The translations under genes and the position numbers were made by a program. A DNA stretch of 64,000 nt, taken from assembly GCA_023627715.1 (NCBI GenBank), contig JAMAHW010000037.1, positions 124,001 to 188,000 on the forward strand, written 5' to 3'. Below are positions 24,151 to 37,700 of this stretch, in pieces (position 1 is the first letter of the stretch; each line of letters opens with the position of its first letter). The stretch is from Periconia sp. R9002 (lineage: Eukaryota; Ascomycota; Dothideomycetes; Pleosporales; Periconiaceae). The notes beneath the pieces were generated by a model. It did no database searches. It had not been told where the DNA came from and worked only from the letters and a program-made list of their open reading frames with translations.

Positions 24151-24900
24151 GACATCTTTGTTCGGCAGCTACGGTTTACATGCACTGGGTGCCGGAACAT
24201 TCGGAATCAGGCCCAGAGTCAGGATTAACGCCATACTTTTAGAAAATGATACCCTTTCGATAGAGACTTGTTACGGATTTTGATGTGGATTGTGACATCA
24301 GCTCTGGCATGATGCAGGGATGGTCCGCTTCTCTTCAGGTACATGCGACCCTTTGTGTTGATATTTTTTCGGCTCTATAAGAGCCTCATTGTAGATCTTT
24401 GCGGAGATGTGGCTGTGTATGTAGGTGTACATTTGGAGTAGTTATTTGGTTCCCGTAAACTATTGCATGCCGTAATATGGCAATGTGAAGGTAACGTACC
24501 GGTAGGGCGGGGTTAACTTAGTTACCCCACGTGTAGAGTGGCTCATAGGCTCACCAAATTTGCGTCTCTCGCCGCGGGCTCCGTCATTGCTCACCGGCTT
24601 GGCTACAGAGTTGGCAGTTTGACAGCCATGCCACTATTGATTCTCCACGGCACTCCCTTCACTAGAAGAAACTAGCTGTCGCTGCTCGTCATTCCACGAA
24701 TTCCGCTTTCCGGAGCTCCGTTCTCTGAAATACGCACTTTCCCCACTGCTTCCGGCGGTACTTTGCACTCACCAGCCACCATGGTTCTTGGACACGGCCA
24801 CAGGCGGCACTCCCTCACAAGTCTGTCAATTCTCCCCCCGTTGCCTACGCACACATTCAAACTTGTGCTTCAGGCTACACGTGAGTAGTGAGTGAGACTG
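24151..24900. other. Intergenic between nicotinamidase and OSBP-like gene
   Basis: 750 bp, holding the 3' end of one gene and the promoter of the next, which run in the same direction. No gene or repeat is seen. Confidence 0.6.
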
Positions 24901-26874
24901 ATGCAGATCCCAGGCAACCGGTCTTCGACCGATTCAACCAGAGGCGATGCCGTCACGGCCGACGACGAGACGGTCATGGATGCTGATCAGGGCAACGGTA
25001 TGTCTTCGAGCTTCCAAACCATATGGGAAGGATGGCTGGACACATTGGCTAACCCAAACACGCACCAGTGCTCACACACATCATCTCGCAGCTACGGCCC
25101 GGTGCGGACCTCAGTCGAGTGACGCTTCCAACTTTTATATTGGAACCACGGTCAATGTTGGAACGGATAACAAAGTGTGTATAGTGTTTATGAGCATTCC
25201 ATGAGCTTGTTGTAGCAAGTCTGACGCCTGACAACAGTTTCATGGCACATCCGGAAACGCTTCTCCCCTTGACCAAAATCGAAGACCCAGTTGAGCGGTT
25301 TGTCGCTGTGACCAAATTCTATCTGAGCGGCTGGCACATCAAACCTCCGTATGTCCTCCGCAATGCGTCCAATTTCCCACAGACATCGACTGATGTGAAT
25401 GCAGGGGAGTTAAGAAACCGCTGAATCCGATCCTTGGTGAAATATTCACCTGTTACTGGGATTATCCAGACAATACGCGCGGATACTACATTTCTGAGCA
25501 AACATCGCATCACCCGCCCAAATCGAGTTACTTCTTTATGGCTCCCGAACATTATATACGCATCGATGGCACATTGAAACCGAGAAGCAAGTTCTTGGGT
25601 AATTCGGCAGCTAGCATGATGGAGGGCATAGCTGTGATGAGGTTCCTGAACACGGGCGAGCGATTGTATGTTCACAACTTGGTTGCATTTACATAAAAAA
25701 ATTCTGACCTGTATAGCTTTATCACACAACCCAATATGTACGCCCGAGGCATCTTATTCGGCAAGATGAAGTACGAGCTCGGGGACCACAGCTATATTCG
25801 ATGTCCAGAAACTGGCATGGTAGCAGATCTGGAGTTCAAAACGAAGGGTTACTTTGGTGGTACCTACAATGCGATTGGCGGTTTCATCAGCGATAAAGAC
25901 GGCAAGCATCTATACGAATTGTCTGGCTTGTGGAACGAGGAGATGTGGATCAAGGATTTAACGGTCAGCATGCATATAAACATTCTTATCAAATCTTTGG
26001 TGACTTCTAACGGTTCTACAGACTGGGAAAAAAGAACTTTTGTTCGATGCGACGCATGCAAAGCATACACCACCGAAAGCAAGGCCACTGGAGGAACAAG
26101 ACGAACGTGAATCGCAGAAATTGTGGCACGTTGTAACAGAGGCCGTGAAACGGAAGGACCAAGATGCAGCGACCGATGACAAGGCGCGCATAGAGAATAT
26201 TCAAAGAGAAGAGGCGGCTAAGAGAATGAACGATGGCGTTGATTGGCACCCGCAGCTTTTCCGAGCTGTCGATAGCACTCATGGAGGACTTGGGGAGGGT
26301 GAAGAAGACCTGGACTGGATCATCAATGCAAAAGTGTACGTTTGCAGAGCCCCGAGATGCTAGAGTTTCTACTAACATGTACAGCGATGGGAAAACGCCA
26401 GAGGAGCAAGTGGAACAAATTCTCCAAATTGCGGCTATACTGCCGGGTCAGACACCCACCCGCAAATTCAGCATTCCATCAAGATCCGGTACAGCAAGCA
26501 CCAGTCGCCTCCCGTCCACACAACAACCTGCTTTAGAAGATGCGCAAACACAGCAAGAACTGACACGACCAAAGGAACAGACGATCGGCAACCTAATTGA
26601 TCTCAGCGATCCAGTCGTACCTCCACAACCGAACCAGCCAGCTGCCAGTAGTGATGCCGTAGGCCCGGCACCCGTGCTATCTGAGAAGCCAAAAGCAGCA
26701 CCCCCAGAGCCACAACCTGACAACAGAGAAGACAAAAACCATGCGTTTGCTGACCAGCTGCCGCCGTCAAAGCTACTCAATTCAGTACAAGGAGAACCGG
26801 CAAGGGGCGAGGCGTTGAGGAGGTTCGATTCGGAAACGCAGGAGGAGGATGAGTTTCATGATGCGGTGTCATAG
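24901..26874 (+). CDS. Oxysterol-binding-protein homologue (Osh6/7/Kes1-type)
   Basis: Lipid-transfer protein that exchanges sterols or phosphatidylserine against PI4P at membrane contact sites. Seven exons: 24901-24997, 25069-25174, 25238-25348, 25405-25665, 25717-25963, 26022-26335 and 26385-26874 (541 residues); every intron is 50-71 nt and all phases agree. The short form has no PH or ankyrin domain. It contains only the ligand-binding barrel: [20 protein letters not shown] (lid/first strands), KPLNPILGE, the family signature EQTSHHPP (136-143), [15 protein letters not shown] and a C-terminal EEEAKR-like helix region. The last ~150 residues are a Pro/Gln/Ser-rich tail (NLIDLSD) not needed for lipid binding. 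NPILGE and EQTSHHPP are PI4P-contact segments in the family. The exact lipid cannot be told from sequence. Confidence 0.95.
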
Positions 26875-27699
26875 AAGCTTTGTTGGTGGCAATGGTCGAA
26901 GCATGATTTTGCGAAAGGTCCTACCTTAAGAAAGCATCTTCTTCATATTGTCTAGCAATCAGGTGATGCATACCGACTGAAATGCTGAGCAGCTATTGAT
27001 GATTTCAGTAAAGGTTGGTTTGTAGCGATGATGAGTTTTTTGATACCAGCTAGCAAAATATATCTAATCAATGAATTGTGGAATTTCCCTCAAGTCCTTC
27101 GCTAAGTCCTTTCAGCATTCCGATAGGAACATCCATTCCTACAAACATGGCACATGCAAGTGTATCTGAGACTAATCAATCACTGTTCTTCTGCTTAGCT
27201 TGCTAATCAGCCTTTCCCATCTTAAACATTCTCGTGATCTTATTTCCTCTTGAGTCAATACAACGTAATTTCTTTGTATATACTCGCTTTTTTCTTGCCT
27301 ACAATAACCCAAAAATCCCCCCTTCCTTGATTCATCTTCTGAATTCACCCTCTCAGCCTCTCTCATTCCCCACTAAAAATGCCGCGGGGTGAGAATCTAA
27401 ATCGGACATATAAGTAATTTGAACGTCGCAGTGGCTGCTTCTAAGAACTTGAGTAAAGAAGAAAAAGGGCTTGTGGATGGTTATGTATGGTAATGAGCAG
27501 CTTCTCGAGAGGTACGAGGTTATTAATCTAGTTTTAAACTTAAGGGAGCGTATGCGAGAGGATGTTCAGCGAGGACTGTGGTTGCTTTAGAGACGCAAGA
27601 CGTGGGGAGTGTTATTAGTATGAGCAATGAAGGAGGCGGACTAAATTGGCGGGATGGGAAAGGGGTTTGAGAATCCCCCCTCTAGCCTTTTATCGTGTG

Positions 27700-27910
27700 C
27701 GGTTTGTTGGGAAGTAGGTAAAAGCAACACTAAAACCAGTGTGTAGGCTTATGTAGGCTTAAGAGAGTTTTAAGAGTATGGAATAGTATGGTTCTTAAAA
27801 GTCTTGATGTACTAACTCGTGTTGTCTTGTTTCTAGAAGGGGCGTGTTCTATTGTATTGTTGATCTAGGTATGTCCTACCCTTCTTCAGCGAGTTCTAAT
27901 GAGTTCTAGA
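27700..27910. repeat. Possible LTR-like relic
   Basis: AT-rich block with closely repeated short words (GTAGGCTTATGTAGGCTTAAG; GAGTTCTAATGAGTTCTAG) and TGTTGATCTAG, resembling decayed long-terminal-repeat sequence of fungal retrotransposons. No partner LTR or coding region is visible, so this is weak. Confidence 0.25.
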
Positions 27911-29703
27911 ATGAGGTTTCGTAGGTGTTGAAATCCGGAAGGGCATTGTCTGTGATCCTTGGGCTATAGTTATCAGCTTTTATTATAGTTCTACCTAGTA
28001 TAATCTGCGGATTGATAGGCGAATGGTATTGTGATGAGTATGACCACAACCATGGATGTAGCTCGAGAGTAAACATGAAAAAATGGTGAAGTAAATGGCC
28101 AAATTTCGTAATCCAGTGTACAAGAGATTTGCCATCGTATACGATATCGCCCACTACGTGAGCGGCGTGATAGAAGGTGCAGGACCGCGCAGTTTTTTTT
28201 TCTTGCTTAAATGATCGCCCGTGAGAAGGCGGGGAGAAGAGTGAAATGCCCGCCGACTTGACCATCTAAGATACATGATCGTGTACACCAACGAACAGTA
28301 GTCCCGTCCTCTGCTATCCTCTACCGTGACGCTGATCATCCCTTTAACTCCTCGATCCCACATTCACACGCGCAGTCCTCCTGACCTCCAAAATCCTCAC
28401 GTACGAAGCCTGTACGTTCGTTCTCGGCAAGACAGCCGCGACACCCTCCCCTCGCGCAAAACCGTCCGCTGTAACTTCACTACAACCATCATTATCATTT
28501 AATTACTCAATCCTTGCACGTTACCTGATCTTTATACCAAATGTCCTATCTCAGACTTTGGTTCTAATTATAAGAACATTTGGTCCAAGAAAGCACCATG
28601 ACGCTCCACAATCGCGCATGTAGTTTATCATACACAAGTATGCTTCTATCGTTATAGCAATACCTTGAATCGGGATATAGTAAGACACTTATTAAAGATA
28701 ATACCCGACGGGTCCTCCCTTCCCACGCTGGGTAATAGGATTCGGATAATGTTATGGTATATACATAGCCCTAGTATTACTGAATCCGAATGATCGGAAG
28801 ACATATAGGCCGTCTGGGAATACCGAACTACACATTCAGGGAGTACGGGCATTTCAGGGTGCTTTTTAAGAATGGTAGGTTGCAAAAGTAAGTGTCGCGC
28901 TTTGTTTTAGATGTAGGATGGGGTGTGAGCGTGGTCTATTAGTTGCCAGAGAGATGTTTGCTCCGGAGCAATGAATTCGAATTTAGACTTATTGGTATAT
29001 GTAGTATTGTGTGTCCGTCCTGGCCGAGGACGTTACCTAGTGTTCTTTTTTTGCCAGCGTCGAAACCCAGGGTAGCAATACTCTGCGATGATTTATTGTT
29101 TCATCTCGTTGGTGTATTGTATTTGGTTGAGCACTCTTGGGATGATGTAGGAGTCTTGATGCGATAGTTCTCTTAATTCACTGACGTTATTTTTGCATTC
29201 AAGTTGTCAAGTTAACTAAGTTATTGCTTCAGGTTTCAATGTTGTAGATGAAAGGAACTTAGATATGTACAATGTCGGAGTAGGGTCGTAGTTGGATATT
29301 CATCAATGGTTTGTCTTTGAATATACATGTGAATTACTCCTCTCTAATGATGATTCTCGACGGCCTCCACCTCATAGGACGACTAAAATACTGGATGCCA
29401 GTTCCTTCCATTACATAGGATATCGCATCTGCGATTTCAATTTCCAGACCTAATAGTGAATTATGAGCATTGGGTTGTTTGCGGCACGCGTTGTCAATAT
29501 TATACAGCTTATTCTTGAATGCTGTCATGGCACTATCGCTAAGATATGAGTTGATCAATTCATCAACTTTTGGCTTGACCTATTCTCTCTCCTCCTTCCA
29601 TTCCCACGCATCTTCCCACTTCCACCTCTCAATCACGCAATCCACATCGCCAACCGTGACGTCAGTCATTCCCTATTCCTCCCTTCCCCCTTTTCAAAAT
29701 CCC

Positions 29704-30036
29704 CTATAATGAACTAGGCATAGGGCCGGACACAACCTTCTCCCCAACACTCTTGACAATATTGTAGAGTCCCTGTGCATTCATGCATTGCATCACTATC
29801 AATCGCCTTGTAGCCTCATTCGGCGCGTATTCCAGAAAGACTTTCGAGAACCACCATGTGAATCCTTCCACCAAGGATGAGACTAGGATGTCTACGAATT
29901 TCGCTAAAGTGGTGGCGCTAATATGCCGCGGGTTGCTATGAAAATCATGCCGAGGGGATGGGCGGATGGATAAGTGGGTAGGGACGCATTCCCCTTCATC
30001 TGTGCATTGGTTGGTTCTTTGGCGATTTCTAAGATG
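29704..30036 (-). pseudogene. Possible gene remnant or unrecognised exon
   Basis: On the minus strand one frame stays open for about 110 codons between stops at 30037-30039 and 29704-29706. Its last 70 codons have balanced, protein-like composition (FVDILVSSLVEGFTWWF, then YAPNEATRRLIVMQ). No ATG occurs before the final third, and no clear acceptor was found upstream, so it is either an internal or last exon of a gene I cannot assemble, or a decayed gene. No family recognised. Confidence 0.3.
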
Positions 30037-32378
30037 TCATTTGGGAGCTGTGGCGTGAGGGTAATGTGGGATTTGGAAGAGTAATAGTTAATTATAGAAA
30101 CGGTTGTAAGGGTAATTCGAAATTTGGTCTGAAAGACGTTCATGCGCGAATCAGGATAGAGTTTGGTTGACGTATGCACGACGAGTCAGGGGTACCGCAA
30201 ACGTCACGTGAGAATTGGCATGAGCGCGAGTCATGAGTAGTCGGACAGCGAGGAGGCCATACGATGTGGTACTGTAAGGCAAGACGAATACTGACTACTG
30301 ACCACTCATCTACATACACGTTCGCGCACGGTGTAAGTTTGCTTCATTCGGGAACCTCTACATATGGCGACAAGACTAAGCGCCGTGACTCTCCCGACAC
30401 GTCTCGACCAGCTCTGGTCGAGGCTCAGAAGATGCTGGCCGTTGTTCCTTCAGCGAGGCCCTCTTTTTGTCATGTCCCCATGCACGTACAGTGGAAAGGA
30501 ACCGAACGCATGCACACGGTGGTGGTTCCAAGCAAGGGGAATTTCTGCACTCGATTGTATTCGCCAACGTGCAGGATCCCTGTTGACGACAAACCCGTCC
30601 TATCGTCACCTACCCCTATCCACATCATCATCCAACGAAGGAACAAGACCACCACCCACCAACAAACAACGTCTTACGCCGAAGCCCACAAAATCCCCAA
30701 TGTAGTGATGTTCATGACCCCCAGTTCACAGCACGAGTCGGCGGCGCACAACCGCCCGCTCAGATCCTCCATCGATCATATTCAGCCCTGCGCGCCTCGT
30801 ATCGTTGCTAGTCCATGTCGTTCGCTCCCACCCACGCGTGCCATTGCGCACACCAACGCTAGCTTTACCACCTGATCCCCGCCGGCTACCACACCCACCC
30901 AACTACTCGGGGCATCCCAAACCAGACCGTATATTCATGCGAACCCTCAGGCATACCTAGCCTTTTCTTTTCTTCTTCCTCAATTTCTGCTCGCCTTACG
31001 CACCGAGGATCTTTGCTGTTGCACGCGCGTGCCTGCCTGCGTGCCTGCCTGCTTTACCGCTCCCGGTCCCAGTAACCTCACCGCAGGGAAAGGGAAGGAC
31101 CTTGGAGCGCGCATTGTCCCTACACAAGAGATACCGAAAGGGAATATCCGTGTAATCCTCTCTGTTCGTTTGCTCTCCCCCTTTTCTTTCTCCCCACCGG
31201 CGTCGATTCCTTTGGTTTGGACTCCGAGATTAAGTCGGAGACACGTCACGGTAGTTCACAAGGGAAAAAGAAAAAAAGAGACAACGCGAAAATCAGTTGC
31301 AGGGTCCAACGACGCTTTCTCGTGACGTCACATTGGGTATTGGTTGTGCGGAACAGGCACGACCAGTACTGCACATGTACTGTACGTACATGTAATCACG
31401 GGAACGATGAGTACCGAATGTACCTTTGAGGTAGCATGAACACGACCACAGCATGTAGCTTCACAATTCTCAACGCTCGCCATCATCACCATCACACGAT
31501 GCACATTATGTAACCTGTCTGAGGCCGAATAATGCAACTCCCTCACAAGTCAGGCACGCATATCAAACTCTCCTACGAATGACAAAAACCAAAACCAAAA
31601 ACCTCCCCCATTGATCTTCAAAAAAACGGCTGCACCAAGCAATAGCTGCCCCTTGCATTCCAAACAAACGAAAATCCAAATCTCTTCGTCGTCGTCTCAT
31701 CGTCTTCAACCAAGCCTCGTCGCATCAATTCAATTCATCATTGACAATTCATTCGAGTTCCCCCCCTCCCCCCACCACACACACCCCTGCAACAACCTCA
31801 TCTCAAAACCTTTGAAACACCCCCCAAGTCCAAAACAAAAAGGCCGCCAAGGGAAAAAAATACAAATCAACACCCACAAAAAACGTCACCAGCGTGTCTC
31901 AGCGTACGTGTTGTTTTTGATGCCTTGAACGGGGTGGGGGGGGGGGTATGTCGATCCATCGATCGGCGGGCGGAGCGGGGGGCGGCGACGGCGGCTGGAA
32001 AAGGAGATGTGTTTCGGCCTGAGGAAGTCGTGAAGCGCTGTGGATTTTTATGGGATGCGGGTTCGACCATGTTTCGAGGGTGGAGATGCGGTGAGGTGTT
32101 AGGTGGGTGGGTGTGTGTGTGATGTACACGTGCCTAACCGCCGGAAGTCTTACATGAATGGTGTCCTCACTGGTGAGAATAGGCGCTGGGATTTTCTAAG
32201 GAAGTTTAAGACACGCGGGATTGAAGTTTGCCGCGCGCTTTCACCAGTGGATGGGGTGTTCATAGGCTGTACGTATCGTATAGAATGAACAGGAATAGGT
32301 ATTGAAGTACATATGTGTACTTACCGGGGTTGAATGGCTGCACCGCACTGCACTACACACAACCATACGCCTCACATA

Positions 32379-32381
<3 letters not shown>

Positions 32382-32418
<37 letters not shown>
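32382..32418. repeat. (TC)n/(CA)n microsatellite
   Basis: Fourteen TC units at 32382-32409 run directly into about five CA units. It lies in the long spacer downstream of the first SANT gene. Confidence 0.95.
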
Positions 32419-33705
32419 TTTGAGTTCAATGCACCCAAGGTAAGTGTTTTTCAGCGGAGATAGGATCATAAACGAACACACGCGTGCGTCCATTATACAT
32501 ACAAGGAAGAAAAATCGTGTAGTACCGTATGACATTCACCGAAATACGAATCGCTCATGTTCCTATTCAATCCTATCCTGTCTTATCCTATCTTATCCCA
32601 TCTTATCCAACTTATGTAGCATCCACAAATACATACATCTTCCCTACAAACTTACAAGAGAAAAAAAAGGTCGACTTGACTTGACTTAAACTAACATACC
32701 TTAACCGCCTCACCCGTCAAACTTCACTCTCCCTCACACATCCACCCCTCCCCTTCACCATCACACAACCCTCATCGCCAAAATGCACAACTTCTTACCT
32801 ACACAAGTACCCAAGTCCCCCAAAACAACGCACGACACGACCCCGGCAAGAACGGCACATAAAAAAAAAATCAAACGTACGTTTCTGACTGACGGACAAT
32901 TCATCCCGTGTTTGTTGTCTCAGCGTGCCGGATGAGGAAGGCGGTGAGGGAGGGAGGTTACATATGTATGCATTTAGGTAGGATAAAGAACTGTTTAATT
33001 GGGAGGAAAGGACACGGAAGAGAAGAACAAAAGGAATGAATCTTGTGAATATGGACGTGTGGAAATGAAGCCATGAACATGAAAGGACGTGAGATGAACC
33101 CGAACGTGTACATACATATGGAACACACAAGTGCACAAACAAAACAACACAGTTGAACATTCAAAGTCCCCAAAAGGATTTTTTTAAATTCTGATTTTTT
33201 GTTATCTCTCTCTCTCTCTATTCTCTCTTTCTCTTGATTCGCTTCCCTTTCCCCCTACCCACCCGTGTGTCCCTTTTATGGTTTCAAAAAAGGTCTTATA
33301 GGTGGGGTCGGTCTATGCATTGCATGGCAGCCGCGCCACGACCGCGCCGCGCATAACAATCAAATCTCTTTTTTCTTTGCCCATTCGTACACCGCCCCCG
33401 CGCGACCTCGAGAAACTTTGGATCGCTGTAAGATAGCAGGTAGACATAACCAATAGAAGAAAGGAGAAGTAGAAAAAGTTTGTCACTCGAAAAGCCGTTT
33501 GAAAATGCAAAAAAGACCGACCCAAAAAAATAAAAAATAAAACGTTACTATAAAAGCCGTATAGAGTACCAAAGGTGGGGTCAACGAAAGTAAGAAGGAA
33601 AAAAAAGATTCGTAAACGAGTTAACACGAGGAAACATGGCGTGAAACAAGTAACAAAAGAGAGTGGCAGTGCGAAACGTGCCACAAGGGTTTCATCTATG
33701 CTCCT

Positions 33706-34726
33706 CTACAAGGCCCGGGGGTTCTTGTCCTCAGTCAACAGGCTCGCAATGGGAACATTGTCCCGAGGGGCCGAGCTCCATGTGCCAGCTCTGGGCCGTC
33801 CTACCGAAGGAACGGGCATAGGAAGCATATAGGGCAAGCGCTCCGGAGCAGACACGGCACTAGCATTGTTCAAGGGGCTGAAGTGCTTAGCGTCGTTGCT
33901 GATGGGCGACGACGAGTACGAGAAGGGAGAAGGCTTCAACACGGGGTTGTGCAGGATGTTGCCGTCAGGGGAAGCATCAGGCGTGGGAGGTCGAACACCA
34001 TTGGCGCCAGTGCGCCAGATCTCCTCGAGCTGAGCAGGAGAAACATCTGCGCCGTAGTCGGCGGCGACGGTGGCCCAGAATTGTTGACGACGAGACTCGT
34101 AGATGGCACGAAGACGGTCGGTATCGACAACCTTGGGCTGAGGGACGACTTGTGTGTTGATGCGGAGAGCATTGTGAGGCTCGGGCGACTCCCTAGGAGT
34201 CATGGGGCGAGGCTTGGGGAGCAGGATCTTGTGCTGGCTGCGACCGGGAGAAGTGCTAGCCGACATGGAGCTCACGTGAGGGCTGCCGGTGTAGCTGACT
34301 GGAGAGGCATGGCGCGATGACTGGGAGTAGGCATCGTGGTCCATGGCCATGCCGTAACTTGACTGGCCAGCGGAGCTGCAGGAGGCCACCGAGGAGACGG
34401 ATGAAGTACGCTTGCGGCGGTGGCTGCCGTGAGACAGTTGGTGGAAGTGCAGACGGCAAGCCAATTCAGTCTTTTTCAGATGCGCAGCGATGTGCTTGTA
34501 GGGCATCTTTTGCATGCGGGTCTGAAGAAGGTAGTTCTCCTGTTAAAAAAAGACATGTTAGTGGTTGCCAATCTGTGAAACTCGGTGCAGAACGTACCTC
34601 TTCTTCGGACCAGGATCGGTTTCCTCCAGAGGAGGACATCTTCCGAGCACGAAGGCTGGAAGCGGATGGGCTGTGAGAGTCCATCTCGGCGAGGGGGGAA
34701 AGGATTTGGGGTTGGTGTGCAAGCAT
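33706..34726 (-). CDS. Myb/SANT-domain protein, single repeat
   Basis: Two exons from the right, 34726-34598 and 34539-33706 (320 residues). The 58-nt intron (GTACGT..AACAG) splits the SANT repeat at SWSEEE|ENYLLQ. The domain spans about residues 36-78: NRSWSEEEENYLLQ, KMPYKHIAAHL, TELACRLHFHQL, i.e. three short helices with Trp and aromatic core positions and a basic end (HRRKR). The rest is Ser/Pro/Ala-rich with SPVSYTGSPH-type stretches, ending with a segment DTDRLRAIYESRRQQFWATVAADYG that may be a second conserved helix pair. Single SANT repeats bind DNA or histone tails; which applies here is unknown. Long 5' spacer (3.1 kb) suggests complex regulation. Downstream ATG (MDSHSPSAS) is an alternative start. 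Nuclear regulator by inference. Confidence 0.85.
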
Positions 34727-37700
34727 GGCGACGGATCTAATCGTAGTGATGGTAGTGGTTGGATGTGTGGTGGTGGATGGTCTGTCTTTGGTGGCCGTGG
34801 TCGTCGAGTCTGGCTCGTGGAAAACAAGAAGATATTACAAGGCGTAAATGAGGCACAAGTAATTGCTCAGCAATGTGGATTAAAGAAAGTAAGGCAGCCC
34901 AACCAGTGGGAAGTGAAAGAAAGTATTACAAGGCTGCTAATGAAACCAAAAGACGGTGCCGATTGATCAGTTGCGGTTGAGGCCTGGGAAACTTGGGGCA
35001 TCGGACAAGATATAGAGTTTTCCAGTGACAAGAAACGCGTGGTTCGCAGGGCGCTTTGGGGTGCACGGGACATTGAAGTGGCAGAATCTGTTGGTGGCAT
35101 CGTTTTCAAACCTGAGTCCTGCAGCTAAGTTTTGATCGCCATCAAGGTGGAAGCCGGCGCTCTGAAGACGAAATGTTTGGAAGAACCCTGATTCGAGACA
35201 TGCTATTCCAAAAAAGGGAGAGGGCAGAGGCTAGGCGAGATCTCTGTGCCCGGAACGCGGGTGAGGGAGTCGACAGGCGCATGAAAATGGGGGACGATTT
35301 GGGGTATGGGAGAAGCAGTTTCAAAACTCGGCGCGTTAGAGAGGGGGACGTGCTGCAGTTTTGACGAAGCGAGACGTTTGACAGTGTTTGGAGGTGCAAA
35401 ACAAGCTCACCCTAGAGTCCGTCAGCGGCGGGCGCTAACCGCAAACGAGGCGTGACAGGCAGCCGGAGCACGCTTTATCGGCCAGGCACGATTCGAGCCG
35501 TGCAGAGGGGGGAGCGGAAGTCTGCAGCCACGCGAAGCAGCAAAGCAGCAGCAGAATGAAGACGAGAGGGAGAGCAATCAAACAGAGCGGGACGGGGCGA
35601 TGGTGTGAAAACACCTGCACAATGCAAAAAACAAAGATAGCAGCCTGGCTGGCTCTGTGAGACACCAGCGCAGACGAAACGAAAGATGCTCGGGAACACA
35701 GCGATCCGTTTGCTTAGGCATGAATGCCAGGTACCGTGATGTATGAGCAGCGGGAGGTTCAGCAGAGGAGGGCGTGCGAAGCGCTGGCGGTGAGTTCGAG
35801 TGTCTGTGGCAGAGCGCTTCGCTCAAACGTGCGAAGGCGTGGCTCTCACTCGTCGTGTGTCAGGAGGCGTGGAGCAGAGCTTGGCACGAACGGGGCGTGG
35901 GCAGCAGGCGGGTGGAACAACATTGCGCCATCCATCCCACAGCTATGTAAGAACGGGGACCCCGCGCGACCACGCAGAGGAAATAGAACATGCCCAGCAA
36001 ACACTTGCCTGTGAATCAAACCCACTGAGACTGAGGCATTCGTTGCTGGGGTGGTACCGTTACCAAGTTTGGCGCTCACGGGACAGCTGGTGTGTCTATG
36101 TGCTGGCGTCTCGCAACAGGAGAGGGTACCTACCTCCCGACTGCAACGGCAACTGAAAAGCCGCCCATGCCAATGCCAATGCTACGCTGCTGCAGCGGTT
36201 CATTAGGCGGAGCAGGCAGGGGGTGGGGTGTGGATGGTTAGATTAAAATATAATCTACAACGACCGCGGCGGCAGCATTTGTTATTGGCCTGGAAAGGGA
36301 GAAGGCGGGGAAGAAAGGAGAAAATGAGGGAGAGGTGGAGTGAGGCAGGAGGCATCACGTCGAACGGGATTTATTCCGATGGACGATGATGATGGTGTTT
36401 GTTGCTAGGTGGGTATTGCGTGCGTACATAGATAGCTCCCTAGCTAGATGGATAGATAGATGTACCCATCAGGTGTCTCCACGTAGGTCGGTGGTAGGTG
36501 GTAGGTGGTACAGGGCGAATGGGGACAAGTGGGTGAAGAGTGAATTGCTTCCAGGCAGAGCTTGTGAGGCGTCGTGACTTCCGTCTACACCGATGACGCT
36601 AGACCAACCTGGTGTAGGCTAGTGAGGTGAGGGTAGCTTTCTTCTCTCGTCACATTCAGACCGAGTAGAGTACGGTGCCATATCGTTGCAGACGTGTAGA
36701 CGGTCGATGACATGAGTAGGTAGGTAGGTAGACAGTTGGATGTGACTATGTACACCCATCTATGTATGTATACCAACAACCACCAACAGATCTCTGATCG
36801 CGAGTGCCCACCCTGCTCGGGTCGGCTCGTGCTCACTCTCCATGATGGATGTACATCATCGTGGCCTCGAATGCTTATCCTCACCCCCAAGCGGGCTAAG
36901 CGCATTAGTGTGCTGCACTCCACAAGAGGGCGCAGGCCCGCCCGTGTGTATTTGTACGTAAGGAGGAATGTACACAATACAAAGTTGGGAAGATTGTAGG
37001 CCATGTGCGCACCCCACCCCCAAACAAATATATCACCACGTACCTACAGTACTGTACCGAACCCGGGCGGGGGGGAAACAGGCAGGAGGACGGCGACTTC
37101 TGGGTGGGCAGGCCGGGTTGGGGGGATGCCAATTCATGCCTTTGATGCATCATGGCCGTCACGCGCTGGCACATCCCCCGCCTTTGGCCCTTTTTTGACG
37201 AGAATACATACATACATGGCTGGGAAGATACATGGCTACCTACTTATACATACATAGGTACATACAGGCTGGGACAGGTCATGGAGAGTGGCCAGGTAGC
37301 TAGCCAGCGACGAGGCTATTACCCCGCTTTCTTATCTGCAGCCTCCCCTGGCCGCGTACCGGTACCTCGTCCCCTTCATGAATGATATAGAGGGAAGAGG
37401 TACCGGTACGTCGTCCTCCCTGTCCCCCACCGGCACTTGGGCTCACCATCCCCCATCTGTCCCGGCCATGCCGTCGAGCGCGGGCTCCCATTCGCTCGCC
37501 TCGCCTGCGAACCTGCCCCTTCCTGTCTCCCATGTACAAAGATCAGCGTCTACTAGCTAACCCGCCAGCCAACGAGCCACCCAGTCGCGCTGTGTGTCGT
37601 CTGCGTGCTTGCTTGGAATATCATCATGATCTACCGCATCGACTACCAACGTCTTCTCTTCCTCTGACCCTGTGTGCCTTCACTTTACTCTTGCATGTCC

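Larger units (their letters stand above)
26875..33705. other. 6.8-kb region without a confident gene
   Basis: AT-rich and relic-like in 27.4-30.2 kb, then pyrimidine-rich and simple-repeat-rich in 30.9-33.3 kb. Longest frames (28265-27906 minus, 30264-30875 plus) lack domain or splice support. A minus-strand open stretch at 29704-30036 has protein-like composition but no ATG. The right half lies beyond the 3' end of the first SANT gene. Confidence 0.6.

Noticed and set aside
17210..26874. Biosynthetic or catabolic gene cluster around the Zn2Cys6 regulator
   Set aside because: Neighbours are unrelated housekeeping genes (KEOPS, cytochrome oxidase, nicotinamidase, lipid transfer); no synthase, P450 or transporter is present.
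30264..30875. 203-codon plus-strand open frame
   Set aside because: Overlaps other open frames on both strands, low-complexity His/Thr/Pro composition, no recognisable family.
32382..32418. CRISPR-like array
   Set aside because: Simple dinucleotide repeats without spacers, and the genome is eukaryotic.
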